Below the pieces are notes generated by a model. That model made no database searches. It had not been told where the DNA came from and saw only the letters and a program-made list of their open reading frames with translations. A DNA stretch of 64,000 nucleotides, taken from Golubevia sp. BC0850. Its lineage: Eukaryota; Basidiomycota; Exobasidiomycetes; Golubeviales; Golubeviaceae. The stretch spans positions 992,001 to 1,056,000 of the forward strand of contig JAAVVG010000003.1 in NCBI GenBank assembly GCA_012976225.1, in the 5' to 3' direction. Of this stretch, positions 35,435-47,687 are shown one piece after another; position 1 is the first letter of the stretch; the number at the start of each line of letters is the position of its first letter. The position numbers and the translations under genes are program-made.

Positions 35435-38400
35435 TCATGTATCCACGTTACAGTAATCTGGATTACCAGTGGGATTACCAGCCCACTGTAAGAAGGAGAG
35501 AAAGATGATAGGGGAACAGAATAAAAGCGTCAGGCTAAGGTTTGACAGAGAGGGAGAGACTTCGTTTTTTTTTTCACCGCCTCTTCCCATCTCCTTTTTT
35601 TTTGCTCGCTTTTATTTCCTTTCCTTTTCTTTCTCCTACTTTTGGTTCACTTACGGTAGGGAACGGTCTCTCTTTTCCAGAAGCTCCAAAGACTGCGAAA
35701 CTGAGGATGAAGATCATAACTTGAGCTCCTCCATCCAAGGCTCTGTTGAAGTAAGAATGAGAAGTAGAGTCAGCGCCAGACTTTCGACGAGAGACGACAG
35801 AAACGAAATGTGACTTCACTTTGTACCAAGTACTCACGCTCCCACGAGATAGTTGTAGTCCTTGAAAAGTTTTGGATAGTATCTTCGAATCCACACTTGA
35901 GAGACAATACCAACAAGGATTCTGGAAGCTATGTGAGAAGTGTTGCCATACTTAACCCAACCAGCAAACATACAGAGAACAGGAGTGACTAATTGATACT
36001 TTGAAAGCTTTGGAAAGATCAAGACGACGATTTTGTGAATGACTGGAAGAGCTGCACCGATTAGAACCGAAAATGGAACTAACCAATAACCTTGTAATCC
36101 GTACATTACTTTAGCCATAGACCAAGAGATGGCACTAGAATTTAGACTTTGAAGTTGAGCTCCAGACCAAACGTTGTTGCCAATAGGATCTACTAGAATC
36201 TCTTTCTGGTTCTTGGTGATGACTACCATGATGACGTAGTTAAGAGTCACGCCTAATAAAGTTCCATAAAGCTGCGTAGCAAACAGGATACGGTGTGGAA
36301 TCTTGGTGTATTGCCCGATCTTTAACCAATTGGCTAGATAGATAGTGAGCATGGTCACTTGATGAGACCAAGAAGCGAAGTAGAGAACGGCGATTGGTTT
36401 ACCTGTAAAAGAGCGAGTCGAAGGAATTGAAATGTATTGAGCTGAACACTTAATTTAAACAAGCCGAGAGAGAAGCTCAGTGTCAACAGAAAACTTGAAG
36501 ACGTCAACTCACCTGGTTGGAGTACACCTCCAATCATTTTAGAGATGGCATCCGTAGAGATACCGTTACCCATCATTGCATAAAGACTGCAAGAGAATGG
36601 AGCTAGAACTACACCGACCAGAATTGCAATAAGATAAGCCCAGATTGGAAGTGTAGTATCACCCTTGCTGCAGACGATGATACCAGCGACGAAAGCTAAG
36701 ACGAAGAGGATCCCATACCACCAATGTGGAACTTCTTTGTACTTTTGCATCGCTTTCCAATGAGGATCTGGTTGAGTTCCGTCTCTTGCTTGCTTGATGG
36801 CATCCCAAATGCTGTTTCGAGAAGAACGTTGGAGAAAGATAAACAGAGGTCAGCATTTTTGGTTTGAGCATCGAATCCTTTGTTTCTTAAGCTCGGAATG
36901 TACTCACTCTATCCTATAGAAAAGCAACATGTGAGTAAACAAAGCTCCGACTGCCGCGTTGAAGGCCGAATAGGACCAGACTAAAGTCGAAGTAATGCGA
37001 GGTGGCCCAGTAACCTCCAAAGCTGCTAGATCTAATGTCAGAGTTCCGTTCGGAAAGATCAAACTTTGATTGAACTTCTGGCCTGTTTGAGTGAAAAGAG
37101 CACTAGACAGAATTGGAAGGTCTTGAGCGCCCCAAACGTTCTCGTAGAAGACGCAGATGCAAACGATGTAACAAATAAGTAAGCCTATCCAAGAATTTAC
37201 TTGTTGTTTCAATGGAAGAGACATGTATTCGGACCCGATATACTGCCAGTCGAAAGAGAAGTTGAAAATTCCGAGTCCTTCATTGGAAGAGGCACCCCCA
37301 AAGACGTTCTTGATAATCGTTCTCGTTGAATTTGAAGAGTGCATAGCTGCTAAACATGGAATAGAAAATCCATTTAAAGCTGGAAACATATAAGCTGCAA
37401 CAATCTCGAATAAAGAGCATCCTACAAAGTAATAGCCAAAGACTCGAAGCTTTTTCGATTTTCCTTCTCCTTGAAAATGAAGGTTTTGAAAAAGACTGAC
37501 GACAGGTAACGTTGACCAGTAAACCATTTCTGTAGAATGAAGAAATGTGAAAGTTTAGGTTATTGACTGAGTAGAAGAGCAGAATCAAATTGAAGTTTTT
37601 TCTGAGCTTTGGCGATGACTTACCAGAAGGGTAGACGACAAAAGATCTCATCATACCCACAATCCCATATCCGATGACGCTGATAGAGAAGACAGCGAGA
37701 ACGACTGTGAGAGCTCCAGGGTTAGTGTCGTAGAAGAGTCTTTCCACCGCTCTGATATGAAAAAATATAGATGAGATGAGAGAAGGAGAATGACTTTGAG
37801 TTAGGGATAGTCAAAGTTTGAAATGGTGACCAACCGTCGAATCTCACTCACATAGCTTCCACTCCAGCTAGTCCATTTGACCCAGAAGCAGCAATCAAAC
37901 TAGCTACGACATGTTCCTTGATTCTGAATGGTTCACCAAACTGAAGGAAACGTAAAAGACCTTCCAGCTTACCGACCACAGGCTTGTTCTTGACCGAGTC
38001 AGGTCCAGGGAGGCAACTCCATGCTAAACCGAAGACGTAGCAAAGCAGCACGATGACTGGGGAAGCGAGAAAAGAGAAAAGAGGCGAGTCCGGAATTATG
38101 ATTCAGTTCGAAAACAAGTGTGAAGAAGACAGTAAGAGTGAAGAAAACGATGAAACATACTCACAGACGGTGGAGACGGAAACTTCGACTGGTTTGAAAG
38201 TGTAGATTCTGTTGGAGAGGCATGGTAAAGGAGAAAGAACTAAGAAAATCTATTCGACAACCGAGAATATTTTTCAAGAGGACTCACACGGTGATAGCAG
38301 AAGCCAAACCTGTCAAGCAAGTCCCAACGAACAATGATCTGAAAGTTAAGGCATTGTCGCCATCGTCTCTAAGATCGACCACCAATCTCGAGACGTCCTT

Positions 38401-38722
38401 ACCTAGAAATAGAAAGAATGTAAGGAAGATAGAAAGAGATTTTAGATATGAGTATCCTTTTTCGAGAAGAAAGAAAGAACTTCTTCTGATCGTTTTAAAA
38501 CCGTTCGAAATATCTCAACTCACCGTTCCTAACGATTCGAGACCCCTGTTTTTCATCGATGAATTTTTCTTTCTCTTTGCTTTGTTCTTGATAGCTATCA
38601 GCTTTCAAACTACTCTTTTCATCTCTACTACTTGTTTTGGAAGGAGTTTCACCTCCAGAGTACTCTTGTAATAAGACTGGTACACGATTCGTGGTAGAAA
38701 TTTCTGAATCTTGGTCATTCAT
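35435..38722 (-). CDS. OPT-family oligopeptide transporter
   Basis: Proton-coupled uptake of tetra/pentapeptides, glutathione or related molecules at the plasma membrane; substrate not readable. Model: complement(join(35435..35485, 35655..35742, 35838..36402, 36513..36811, 36908..37529, 37624..37751, 37852..38056, 38165..38208, 38288..38402, 38524..38722)), 771 residues, typical for OPT. A polar N-terminus precedes many membrane segments. Signatures include TFRSLFVGTCLTGLASAITV, REP-like FGEPFRIKEHV, RLFYDTNPGAL, GFSIPCLAAMHSS, FNFSFDWQYIGS, YKEVPHWWYGILF, TKIPHRILFATQLYGTLLG, LDGGAQVM and the C-terminal AGNPTGNPDYC. An in-frame upstream ATG at 38878 would add 52 residues, but 38722 fits the family better. 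The gene lies between two direct repeat copies. Confidence 0.94.
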
Positions 38723-40355
38723 TTTGAGTTTTGTTGAATCGATTTGTGTCTCTTGAGGAATGAGAGTGTCAAAGTCTGTTGATCGGATGAAGAAGTCTAT
38801 GTTTGAGAAGATGAGAAGATGAGTTGCAGAGACTCCTTTTAAGAACTGTTTTTTTTTTCGACGCCGTAAGCTCGTCATCGATGGGAAATGGTAGAAAGAT
38901 AGAATGATGTGCTCTTATGTACGGAAGAAAGAACTGCATAAGTCCAATTTTTATTGTGAGTTTCGTTGAAGAGCAGTTTGATGAACCTTGCGCTTTGATG
39001 AAATAAAGGCGAAAGTGATTTTCGATGACGATTGCGCAAGCGAGATCCGAGTCGAGTAAATCATATTTCCCTGCGGCCTCTTGCCCTATTGTACCTAGAA
39101 AGAAAAGTTTAGTAGCCCCCACCCCCCAAACCCCTGTTTTGAAATCCGAAATGTCGTGTGATCGAAGAATCACTCTCCAGATTCGGGGTCGCACAAAGAA
39201 GATGCGAGGCAAAGATGGATCAACGATTAAAGAAACTGCGAATTCCAGGAATGAAAAAAGCACAAACCTTTCCAAAATACAAACAAGACATTTCTGCACC
39301 TCACAGCCCAAATTTTCGACTGAGATAGAGGTTGACTCTTCATTTCCATTTCCACCTCCTGCTTGTTACTGTTCCTGTTCTGATCTTCTTGATTCAATTG
39401 AACCTCAATCGACTCTTCCAACTCTTTATTATTCTTCCTCTAGAGTTTTTCATAAAGTGCATTATTTGCAGAGGGAAGGAAGTGAAGGTTCAAAGAAGGA
39501 GGGGGTAAGGTAACATAGAAAGAGAGCCTAAAGCTTTGAAGTTTTGATGGGAGGTTATTGTGGCAAGGTTTTGAGTAAAAAGAAAGAGAGAGAAATGACT
39601 TGAAGAACAGAGATAGAGGAGGTGCTTTGATGAAGGGCTTTTGAAGCTGGATTTTGCTGAGAGGTTGTCTTCGACCTATAGCAGGTATGACGACCTTTCG
39701 AACCTGTCAAAGTCAGGAATTGCTGCTTGAAGCTCAAAGAGTCGAATACTGACTCTTTGATGTATATCATTCACTTGTTTCAAACTTTTCTGTCCCTAAC
39801 AGTAATCCCGAGGACACAATCATGTCAGCTTCGAGCTCCTCAGCTCACCGGCGCTGTGGAACGGTGAAGACCTCTAGACCGCTGCTGTTCCAAGCTGTCT
39901 CCTGAGAGACTTGCCTCTGGACGCACTTCTAAGCTTCCCAATCGACTGGAGCTCGTACCTAGGTCAGAAATCTGTCAAGAGAACCGGCCATATCCAATCA
40001 GCTCGTTGGATACCTTCAGGGAATTGAGAACTTACACTATCATCTCTACTTCCTTCGCGTGTTTCATGATTTATCTTTCATAAAAATCCTCGATACTGGC
40101 CGGTCCATCCTCTCAGTTTGAGTCGAAAACGCTGTCGCACAAGCTTTTCAGGGTTGACGAGTTTGTGTCGACAGCTCTCGGGTCGAACATCACGAACTCT
40201 ATCAAAAATGTGAATTTATAGTCTTCAGAAGAACGACAGTTGAGTTGTCGAATGTGCGAGACAAATTCGAGGGCATTGCCGTCTCAATAAAAGGAGTGAG
40301 ACGGTTACCAAAAGGGATGTATATAAGCTAAAGAGGCTGGGCACAGATTGAATCA
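38723..40355. other. 1.6-kb intergenic region with repeat copy B
   Basis: This lies between the OPT start and the carboxylesterase stop. It holds repeat copy B at 39443-39762. A 162-codon plus frame at 39025-39513 overlaps the repeat and shows no domain. I see no convincing gene. Confidence 0.5.
39443..39762 (+). repeat. Dispersed repeat family 1, copy B
   Basis: The longest of the three copies and in the same orientation as copy A. It contains both the internal segment cgacctatagcaggtatgac and the right-hand block gcttgaagctcaaagagt, which copy C also has. Confidence 0.9.
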
Positions 40356-42495
40356 TTACTCAAGACTCTTTGCAATTTCTTGGAAGTAGTCGAGCTGCAC
40401 CTTTCTGAAGTCGTCCTTCACCACGTTGGAGTCGTTCTCTCCGAAGTGTAGAAGCTTCTTTCCCTTAGAAGTGTAGAGAGGCCAAGAGGCATACCCTTTG
40501 GCGTTTGGTTTCTGATTCTTGATGAATCCAATCCAACGAGCAGTCATCTCATCCGTTATGGTACTGTTCTTCAACCAGCCGACTGAGTGAAAGAAAGAAG
40601 AGATGGAGTTTTGTGAGATGAGTGAAAGGTAGGGAAAATGAGCTTGAACGATTCGAACCAGCTTTTCACTCGCAGGTGTTTGCCAATTCGGAAGAATGGT
40701 AAGCCCCTAGAAGCGGAGTCGACTTGAAAGTAGAATGAAGGTAGCTGTAAACTCCCGCGTTCTTTGAGGAAGAAACGATCTTCGATAAAAGAGAGCGACG
40801 AGAGTTTTGAAAGACGTAGTCCCCGTACAAGGAAGCGACTGCCTTGTTAAAACCAGTCAAATTGAAAGCATCCCCGGTTCCGTAAGGCTCTCCTAGAGAA
40901 GGGTCGGTTGGGTAAAGTTCTTTTAGACGAGCAAACTGAGCTTCGTTGAGACCTGGGATAGAGGTGCGAACGAAGTTATCGAACCCAGCTTGGGAGGTTA
41001 CGTTTTGAATGATGCTGAGGGTAAGCTGTTGTCGGAGAAGGAAGCGAAGGAGAGAAGATAAGCTTGAAGAATAGGAAACCTCTGTAGCTAGCCACAATCT
41101 CATCAAACTCACTCCAGTTCCTTCGTCGTCTTCATTACCTGTGGTAAGAGAAAAAGGAATGAAGAAGTGAGTCACGTATGAACCAGACCAAAGTCTTGTG
41201 GCCGTTTCACTTACCGTTGAGGATAGTCACGTCTTTGACAAATTTACCCTCTCTCACTAACTTGTCTGGAGATGCTGGAATGAAAGAACCGTCTACGACT
41301 GGAGAGAAGACGAGAGCTCCAGGACCTGAGGCGATCACAGCATTCATCGCTGTGTTGAAGTCATCTGCAGAGAGATCTTGAAGGCACTTGAAGCGATCAT
41401 CAGAGCTGTCACAACCAGTCGAAGCAGTAATCTGGCCATAAGAGAATTCAGAAGAGCTGTTGATGAGGGAAATTGGAGCGCCACTGGAAAGAAGAAAGAA
41501 GAGGGTCAGACACGACGAGTCGACGACAGTCGGATCCCGTTCAAAACCCCTCTTACCATTGCTGATACTCACGATTCCATTATCATCGAACGATACAACC
41601 CTTTGGCTGAGGTCTCTCCTTCATGAACGAGGTGGAAACCAAGACTGATGGCTCCAGCGCTCTCTCCCCAAAGCGTGATGGCGTCTAGGAAGGGGAAAGA
41701 CAGAATGTAGATTGAAAATCATGAAGAGTCAGAACGTGTGAGAAGAGTCAAAGTAGCGAGAAGCGACCGGGAGTACTCACCTTCATCTCCTCCGAACTCT
41801 GAGATGTGCTTCTTGACCCACTCGAAAGCCATTCTTTGATCTTTGAGACCATTGTTGGTAGCAGAAAGAGCCACAACATCTTCTCCAGACAGGAATCCGT
41901 AAGCTGCGACTCGATAGTTCATCGAGACGAAGATGATCTCTTGATTTAGTGCGATGGACCTCTTCAAGAGACTCTCTGGTCTGAACTCGGTGATGTCGGA
42001 AGAAGTGAAAGACCCTCCGTAGACCCAAACTACGACTGGAAGTTTGGACTTCTTGGTAGTACCTGAAGGACGATGGACGTTGAGATAGAGACAATCTTCT
42101 GATTGAGTAGCGGTCGAGTTGTTGTTATTGGCAGCTAGAACTTGAAAGACATCTGTCTTTGCGAGTTCAGTGGTCAGTTGAAGCAATTTTTGACCCTCGT
42201 TTGCATCCAGAGAAGTCGCAGTTGGAACTGTTGAGTTGTAATTGAAGCATGAGTCCGGGTCCGTGAGGAATTCTCGAGTCCCTTTGAAGGCTTTGGATTT
42301 GATAGGCGGCATCAACCTGAGCGAGCCAGTTGGAGGTAAGGCATAGTCTATTCCTCTCCAACTATCAATTCCATCGACAGTTTGACCGATGGCTGTACCT
42401 GATCCGATTTTGGCTTTGGGAGATGATTTGATGGAAGCACCGGCAGCGAGAGAAGAGATGGAGAGAAGAAGAAGAAGGGAGTTGAGGTGAACCAT
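40356..42495 (-). CDS. Secreted type-B carboxylesterase/lipase
   Basis: Ester hydrolase of the alpha/beta-hydrolase fold. Model: complement(join(40356..40582, 40674..41025, 41113..41138, 41215..41483, 41573..41684, 41781..42495)), 566 residues. A signal peptide (MVHLNSLLLLLSISSLAAGA) leads to WRGIDYALPP, then EDCLYLNVHRPSG, the oxyanion-hole region VVVWVYGGSFTSSD, and NGLKDQRMAFEWVKKHISEF. The serine elbow is LWGESAGAISLG, encoded at the start of exon 2. The acid residue is probably in the NEDDEGTG exon region, and the histidine in LLGAYHSSEL. The intron between 40582 and 40674 begins with GC instead of GT. It is the only join that keeps frame and gives ELANTFGWLKNS, as the family expects. 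A TATA box lies about 70 bp upstream of the ATG. Confidence 0.92.
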
Positions 42496-43050
42496 GACGA
42501 AAGAACGGAAGGAAGAAATGAATTCTGGAGAGAAGTGGGGATTCGAAAGAGAAAGGGACCTCCTTTTATACTTCTTTTTGAGGGGTCTCGTGGGGGAAGG
42601 AGGTCAAGGGAACGGGTCAACGATTTCGACCCTTAATTTATGCAACCACTTGCGACACTGATCCGAAGAGGTCTGAAGTTCTGAAGTTGTATATATTTTG
42701 AGGACTACACTGCGAGAGGAATTGCAAATCCAGAGGTACAGAGCTCTTACGGTCTTACCTCAATTGCCACCCAAGTCCCAAACCAAGTAATCCAACTCAC
42801 CTCCCTCTCCCCTGAATGATTTTGACCTGTTCCTCCCCTTCAATGGAATCTTCTACCCTTCAGCTTTCTTGAAACTGCTTTCCCAAATCCCCTCGGATTG
42901 AAGTTTCCTTGTGTGCGACCGGTCGGTGGAAAAGTATTAGCGCTCCCTGCATTCACCGGCGGTGAAGCTGAAGCGCTGAAATTTCGACAATGTTATCTCT
43001 CCATCTCTCCCACCACATCACTTACAAAACAAACGAAACTAATTCTCAAA
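42496..43050. promoter_or_regulatory. Shared divergent promoter of carboxylesterase and glutathione peroxidase
   Basis: 555 bp between two divergent start codons. It contains the esterase TATA box at 42562-42570. A short palindromic patch caccggcggtga near 42953 is close to the peroxidase. No other clear site. Confidence 0.5.
42562..42570 (-). promoter_or_regulatory. TATA box of the carboxylesterase gene
   Basis: The minus strand reads tataaaagg about 70 bp upstream of the start codon at 42495. Confidence 0.6.
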
Positions 43051-44221
43051 ATGGTTCAATTCTACGATTTAAAAGCTGCTCGCCCTAAGGTACGGTTTTC
43101 AAATGGCTACTCTTTGTACAAACTTACACCCCCCCCACTTCCTCTGACTTCTCCCCTCTCTGCTTTCTCCTTTTCCTTCTTCAGGGAGATGAATACGATT
43201 TCGCTCAACTCAAAGGAAAAGTCGCCATCGTCGTAAACACTGCTTCAAAGTGAGTCCATCCAACTCTCTTGAAATGGTCCGCTTTGGATCTGTGTCTTTA
43301 ATCATCAGCTGTTTCCAGAAAAGAGCAACTCTTACTCACTCTCGCTCTCTTCTTCTACTATCTATCAGATGTGGTTACACTCCTCAGTTCGAAGGATTGG
43401 AGGAGCTCAACAAGAAGTACAAGGACCAAGGGTTGGTCATTTTGGGTTTCCCTTGCAATCAGTTTGCAGGTCAAGATCCTGAGAACGATGAGGGAATCGG
43501 TGCTTTCTGCCAAAAGGTTAGTAGCTGAATCTTGACTCTATAAAGTTGATGGAGAGATTTGAGATACCTGAGGAGAGAGAGATACCGATCGGGACACGAA
43601 GGCTTTGGGAGGTAGAGAGTAAGCTCAGCTCGAGATGATAGCGATCTATCGCTTAGACTTCGCTTTCAACGTCTCTCAGACTGCAGTGCAATGCTTTTGA
43701 ATCTACGAATTTCCAAATCCGCGCGAGGTTGTATGCCTTCATTCGGAGTGGGCATCCGTGTTGGAAAGCTCTCCGTCTCTGTGGCGACGTGTCGCTCTAG
43801 CTAGCTCAACTGGATTACTCTAGAAACCCAGACGAACAGACAAGTACTGGCTGTACGATTCCCAGGATCTCAGCGAGGAAGCCGAGTGCAAGCTCTGAGA
43901 TCTTTTTGTTGACCAAGTTCACACCTCTCCTCCCTCCTCCCTCCCACCTTTCCACTCTCTACCTTATCCTTTATAAATCTCTCATAGAACTACGGAGTCT
44001 CTTTCGACATGATGGCCAAGTCAGACGTCAACGGATCTGGAACCAACGAAGTCTTCAAATTCCTCAAATCTGAGAAGAAGGGTATTTTGGGAACCACTGC
44101 CATCAAGTGGAACTTCACCAAGTTCTTGATTGGTAAAGACGGAAAGGTCCTTGAAAGATATGGTTCAAGTACCAAGCCTGCTGATATGGTCTCTGCTATT
44201 GAGAAGGCCCTAGCCGCTTAA
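43051..44221 (+). CDS. Glutathione peroxidase-like thiol peroxidase (Gpx3/Hyr1 type)
   Basis: Reduces hydrogen peroxide and lipid hydroperoxides; yeast relatives also act as peroxide sensors. Model: join(43051..43089, 43185..43249, 43369..43516, 43988..44221), 161 residues, normal size. It starts [19 protein letters not shown]. The peroxidatic cysteine is in [14 protein letters not shown] (Cys, not selenocysteine). The other conserved cysteines are in [12 protein letters not shown] and in FCQKNYGVSFD, the position of the resolving Cys in yeast Gpx3. The Trp/Asn active-site segment is [10 protein letters not shown]. Intron 3 is 471 bp, far longer than the others in this gene. No signal peptide or mitochondrial leader is evident, so a cytosolic form is likely. 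Confidence 0.97.
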
Positions 44222-44943
44222 ATCGACTCCAACCTTGCAGTCCTTTTCACCACTTAGAAAATCTTCTATAAGTTCTCCTGAGCTTTAATACCCGCTCTTA
44301 CATTCTTGCCGATCCTTCCAAAACAAACCGTCCTCCCTCTTTACTTTCTTGCTAATTCTTTACATCAGTGATACGTTTATCTCGCGACACCTCTTCTTCC
44401 TTCATAGACTCCGGTTGTTCCCTACTCTTTCAAAAAAAGCGCCCTTTCTGCAATGACAACTTTTTTCCAGACTCGGAATTCATAGCACAATTGAAGCGGA
44501 TGAGAGTTTCAACGATCAGGGGACAAGCAAGCGCGAGCATTTATCAGACACACTGAACTCGCGTGAGAGGAGAATGAAGAGGAAGTCTACGCCTGAGGGA
44601 AGGAAAGATAAACTTTCGAAGAAGAAGAGAAAATCGAAGATGAAAGGACAGTATAAGAGAAGATTTTTTTCTGGGTGAGTTTTCTATTTGAATAGTGAAA
44701 TGATTTGGCGAGAATAGGTATTTCTGATTGTGAAATGGGCCGAGAAATGAGAAATTGGAAAAATTATAGGAACAGGAAACAGAGAAAAAGAGAGGAGGTG
44801 TAGAAACAAACTCATATAGGTTTGGAAGAGGGCATAAACAGGAGACTCGAGTCTTGAAGGAGAAGAGGTGGGGAAGCTGACTTTCGTCAAGACCTGACCA
44901 ATTCAGATATGAACAGATGAAAAAAATTGGGCGAAAATAAGAT
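44222..44943. other. Intergenic between convergent peroxidase and P450 genes
   Basis: 3' flanks of both genes. Purine-rich low-complexity DNA, with no feature recognised. Confidence 0.5.
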
Positions 44944-47518
44944 TTAGACCGAAGCTTGCAAAGGTAAACCTCTTTTCTTGATGAAAGTGACAGCTTCAGG
45001 AGCTCTACTAGTTGCATTCATTGGATCGACGACCTCGAAGGTGTCATTTTCCAACTTGAGATCGTATTGGTTGAAGAGAGTGGCTACGATCATCTTGATT
45101 TCCATGATGGCTAGATGCTTTCCAGGACATTGCCATCTACCTAGTCCGAAGGAGACAAATTCAGGGGTGCTCATGACGGCAGGTTTCTCTCCGATCCATT
45201 GTCTTGCGTCAAAGGTTTTACCGGAGGAACCGTAGTTTGAAGGATGCTCGTGGATGCGCTTGACGTAAGGAGTGACTAGAGCTCCAGCTGGTAGAGTGTA
45301 CTTCCCAACTTTGACTTTTCTGGTCGTCGTGCGAAGGGGAGCGAAACTGTGGGATGCAGGGCGAGAAGAGAGCAGAAAAGAGGTTAATTGGAATCCTCTC
45401 AAAGCAGAAGTTGGACTCAAATTAGCTTACGTATCACCCTTAGTCCTCATCACCTGGAAAGAGGGAGGCGAAGGAGAAAGGAGTTGAAGGAAAAGAGGAT
45501 GAGACGGTAAACCAAAATGAACAAATCGAGGTCGTCAACCAGAAACAGGGAATTCGACTCACCTCTCTGATGAAAGAATCTAGCTTTTCAGCTTTACGAA
45601 GACCATCAGCTGAAAGAACTGGTCTTCCTTCATCGTCAACATCCAAGACTTGCTCGATCTCTTCTCTGATCTCATTGACGTGTTCAGGTTTGATAGTTAA
45701 AGTCATAATGACCCAAACAGCAACTACTGCAGTTTGATGAATACTTGCGAAGATGACCCCCAAAGCGATTACACTGATCCAAATGAAGTTCAAGAAGGAG
45801 AGGTAACCGGTCTTGAAGTTGCGATGCTTGGAAGCCAGGATGGCGATTAAGGGAACGAATTCATCTGTTTCCTTGTTGATTCCAGAGTCGATGAGGGTGT
45901 CGAGGTTCTTGTAGACCTTTGGAAGAATTCCTAGGAAGAAACGAGGAACGATGACCAAGAAGACGGCCTTGAGAGAAGTCACGAAAGACCACGACTTTGG
46001 GAAGTTGACGGCCCACCAAGAAGTATTGGCATAGATACCTCCTAGATCTGCAATGGCTGCTACGACAGACATGAAGCACTCGGTAGTCTCATCATCGAGG
46101 TATTCCTGATGTAGGACAGGGAGAGAGAAAGGAAAACGTCGGCAAAAGGATTTGGACAGCAAGACATTTCTCAACCCCCTTTTTCACTTCGAAGTCAACT
46201 CACCTCTCCTAAGATTAGGACACACATGGCTCTACCGATAGTCCAGTGAACCCATTCGTAAAGGTCATCGATCTTTCCCTGGGTTGGATCGGGACCAGAC
46301 TGATGTCTTTGAAGAAGCTCCTCGGATTCACGATTGAACACTGGCTGAAGCGTTTCGATGACGGCAGGGAGTCTGCTGGTCAAAGTTTGGACCAACTGAT
46401 CCAGTTCTTGAACGAAAGTACCATTCTTGAACCACATGACGAACTCCATATGCATCATAGAAGTGACAGCCTTTTCGAAAGAGTAGTTCTTTGGATCAGT
46501 CAAGACTTCTTTGACATGTTGAACGTCGAGAACGTATTCTTGACGACCGTGACGAGGAATGATCACCACATCTCCATGCTCCTCCAACGCCTGATTGTAT
46601 GCTTGGTGCCCTTGACTGGAGAATAGAATATGGTTCTAAACTCGAGAAAAAAAATCAGAGAAAAGGAGGAAGAATAAGAGAAAGGGGGTTGGTTGGTCAG
46701 ACCGCCGCCGAGTCGTCCTGTTCCTCTCGCCGATCACTCACTGGAATATGCACGACTGGTGGACGCAGGATCTGACAAAACGATCATGTGAAAAAGAAGT
46801 TAAAGGCTATTTTCGATGAAGACGGGGGGTCATTGACGATCCGCGGTGAAAATAAATTCATGATGCATGCGGAAAAGAGAAGCTAGAACAAATGCCAATT
46901 CAGGCGAAGCCCCTTTTTCTCAATTCCAAAACAAGAAAGACGTCGTCCTTTATTTTGAGACCCGACTGTTCCAAATTTCTAGCTTGGTCGCAAAACCTAA
47001 ATCGGGTGAACCTCAAACTCCAATATAAAAAGGCAAAGCCAGATCAATCGAATGAGCTTTCCACTCTCTCGATTCCCCTCTCTTTGTTCCGTCACTCTCC
47101 TGTCCTCCCCCTCCTTCAAGTCTCACTTCCAGATCAACAATCATGCCCCAAGACTCACTTTTTCGCCTACAATTGAATTCGAATTCAATCCAAACAAGGT
47201 CAAACCTCGATCAATCACTGGTCCGGTGAAGAAACGAGCAGCTACAACCCACAAGAGCAGGACAGCCGAGGCAACCAGAGAAGAGAGCAAAAGATTGGTC
47301 TTGACGAGCTCTAGTCCGGAATGGAAGGGAATAGAGATGTCTTGAAATTCGGTTTTGGAAAGAAAGGCAGACGAAAGACTTGAAGCTCCCTCGACTTGGG
47401 CCTTTGCATCAATGAAAGATCTTGCGAATTGGAAAGAAGATAGAGCTTCACTGAAATCTAAGGTAGAGGTGAGGTTGGTGAAATTCTGTCCTAAAGTGCT
47501 TTGGAGGAAGTTCGACAT
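44944..47518 (-). CDS. Cytochrome P450 monooxygenase
   Basis: Haem-thiolate oxygenase anchored in the ER; substrate unknown. Model: complement(join(44944..45346, 45431..45453, 45563..46105, 46204..46635, 46742..46771, 47159..47518)), 596 residues. The haem-binding loop is FGLGRWQCPGKHLA. The K-helix ExxR (EVMR) falls exactly across the exon 4/5 junction. The I-helix reads FASIHQTAVVAVW, the style of fungal P450s lacking the usual acidic-Thr pair. The PERF-like region is FDARQWIGEKP. The N-terminus is unusual: about 70 polar residues come before the membrane anchor (LLLSSLVASAVLLLWVVAARFF). Two short exons (30 and 23 nt) are needed to keep frame. A TATA box and a perfect inverted repeat lie just upstream, suggesting regulated expression. 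Confidence 0.93.
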
Positions 47519-47617
47519 GATTGGATAAGAAAGGGTGAGTGAAGAGAAGGTGGATGCAAGAGAAGGATTACCAGAAGAGAAGCTCGCAAGGAGAGGAAGA
47601 AAAAAAGATTAATTCGG

Positions 47618-47625
47618 ATTTTATA
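47618..47625 (-). promoter_or_regulatory. TATA box of the P450 gene
   Basis: The minus strand reads tataaaat about 100 bp upstream of the P450 start codon. Confidence 0.6.
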
Positions 47626-47652
47626 GTCTCCACCAGAGGAGATGCAGAAGAG

Positions 47653-47687
47653 TGAGGACAAGGTCCGTGCTACGGACCTTGTCCTCA
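47653..47687. promoter_or_regulatory. Perfect inverted repeat, likely regulator-binding site or hairpin
   Basis: Arms tgaggacaaggtccgt and acggaccttgtcctca are exact reverse complements (16 bp) around the 3-base centre gct. The core is CCG-N5-CGG, an everted arrangement of the triplets recognised by Zn2Cys6 proteins. It sits about 28 bp upstream of the P450 TATA box. A third half-copy, ggacaagg, follows at 47694-47701. Confidence 0.75.

Noticed and set aside
39025-39513. 162-codon plus-strand ORF
   Set aside because: Ends inside repeat copy B and shows no recognisable motif.
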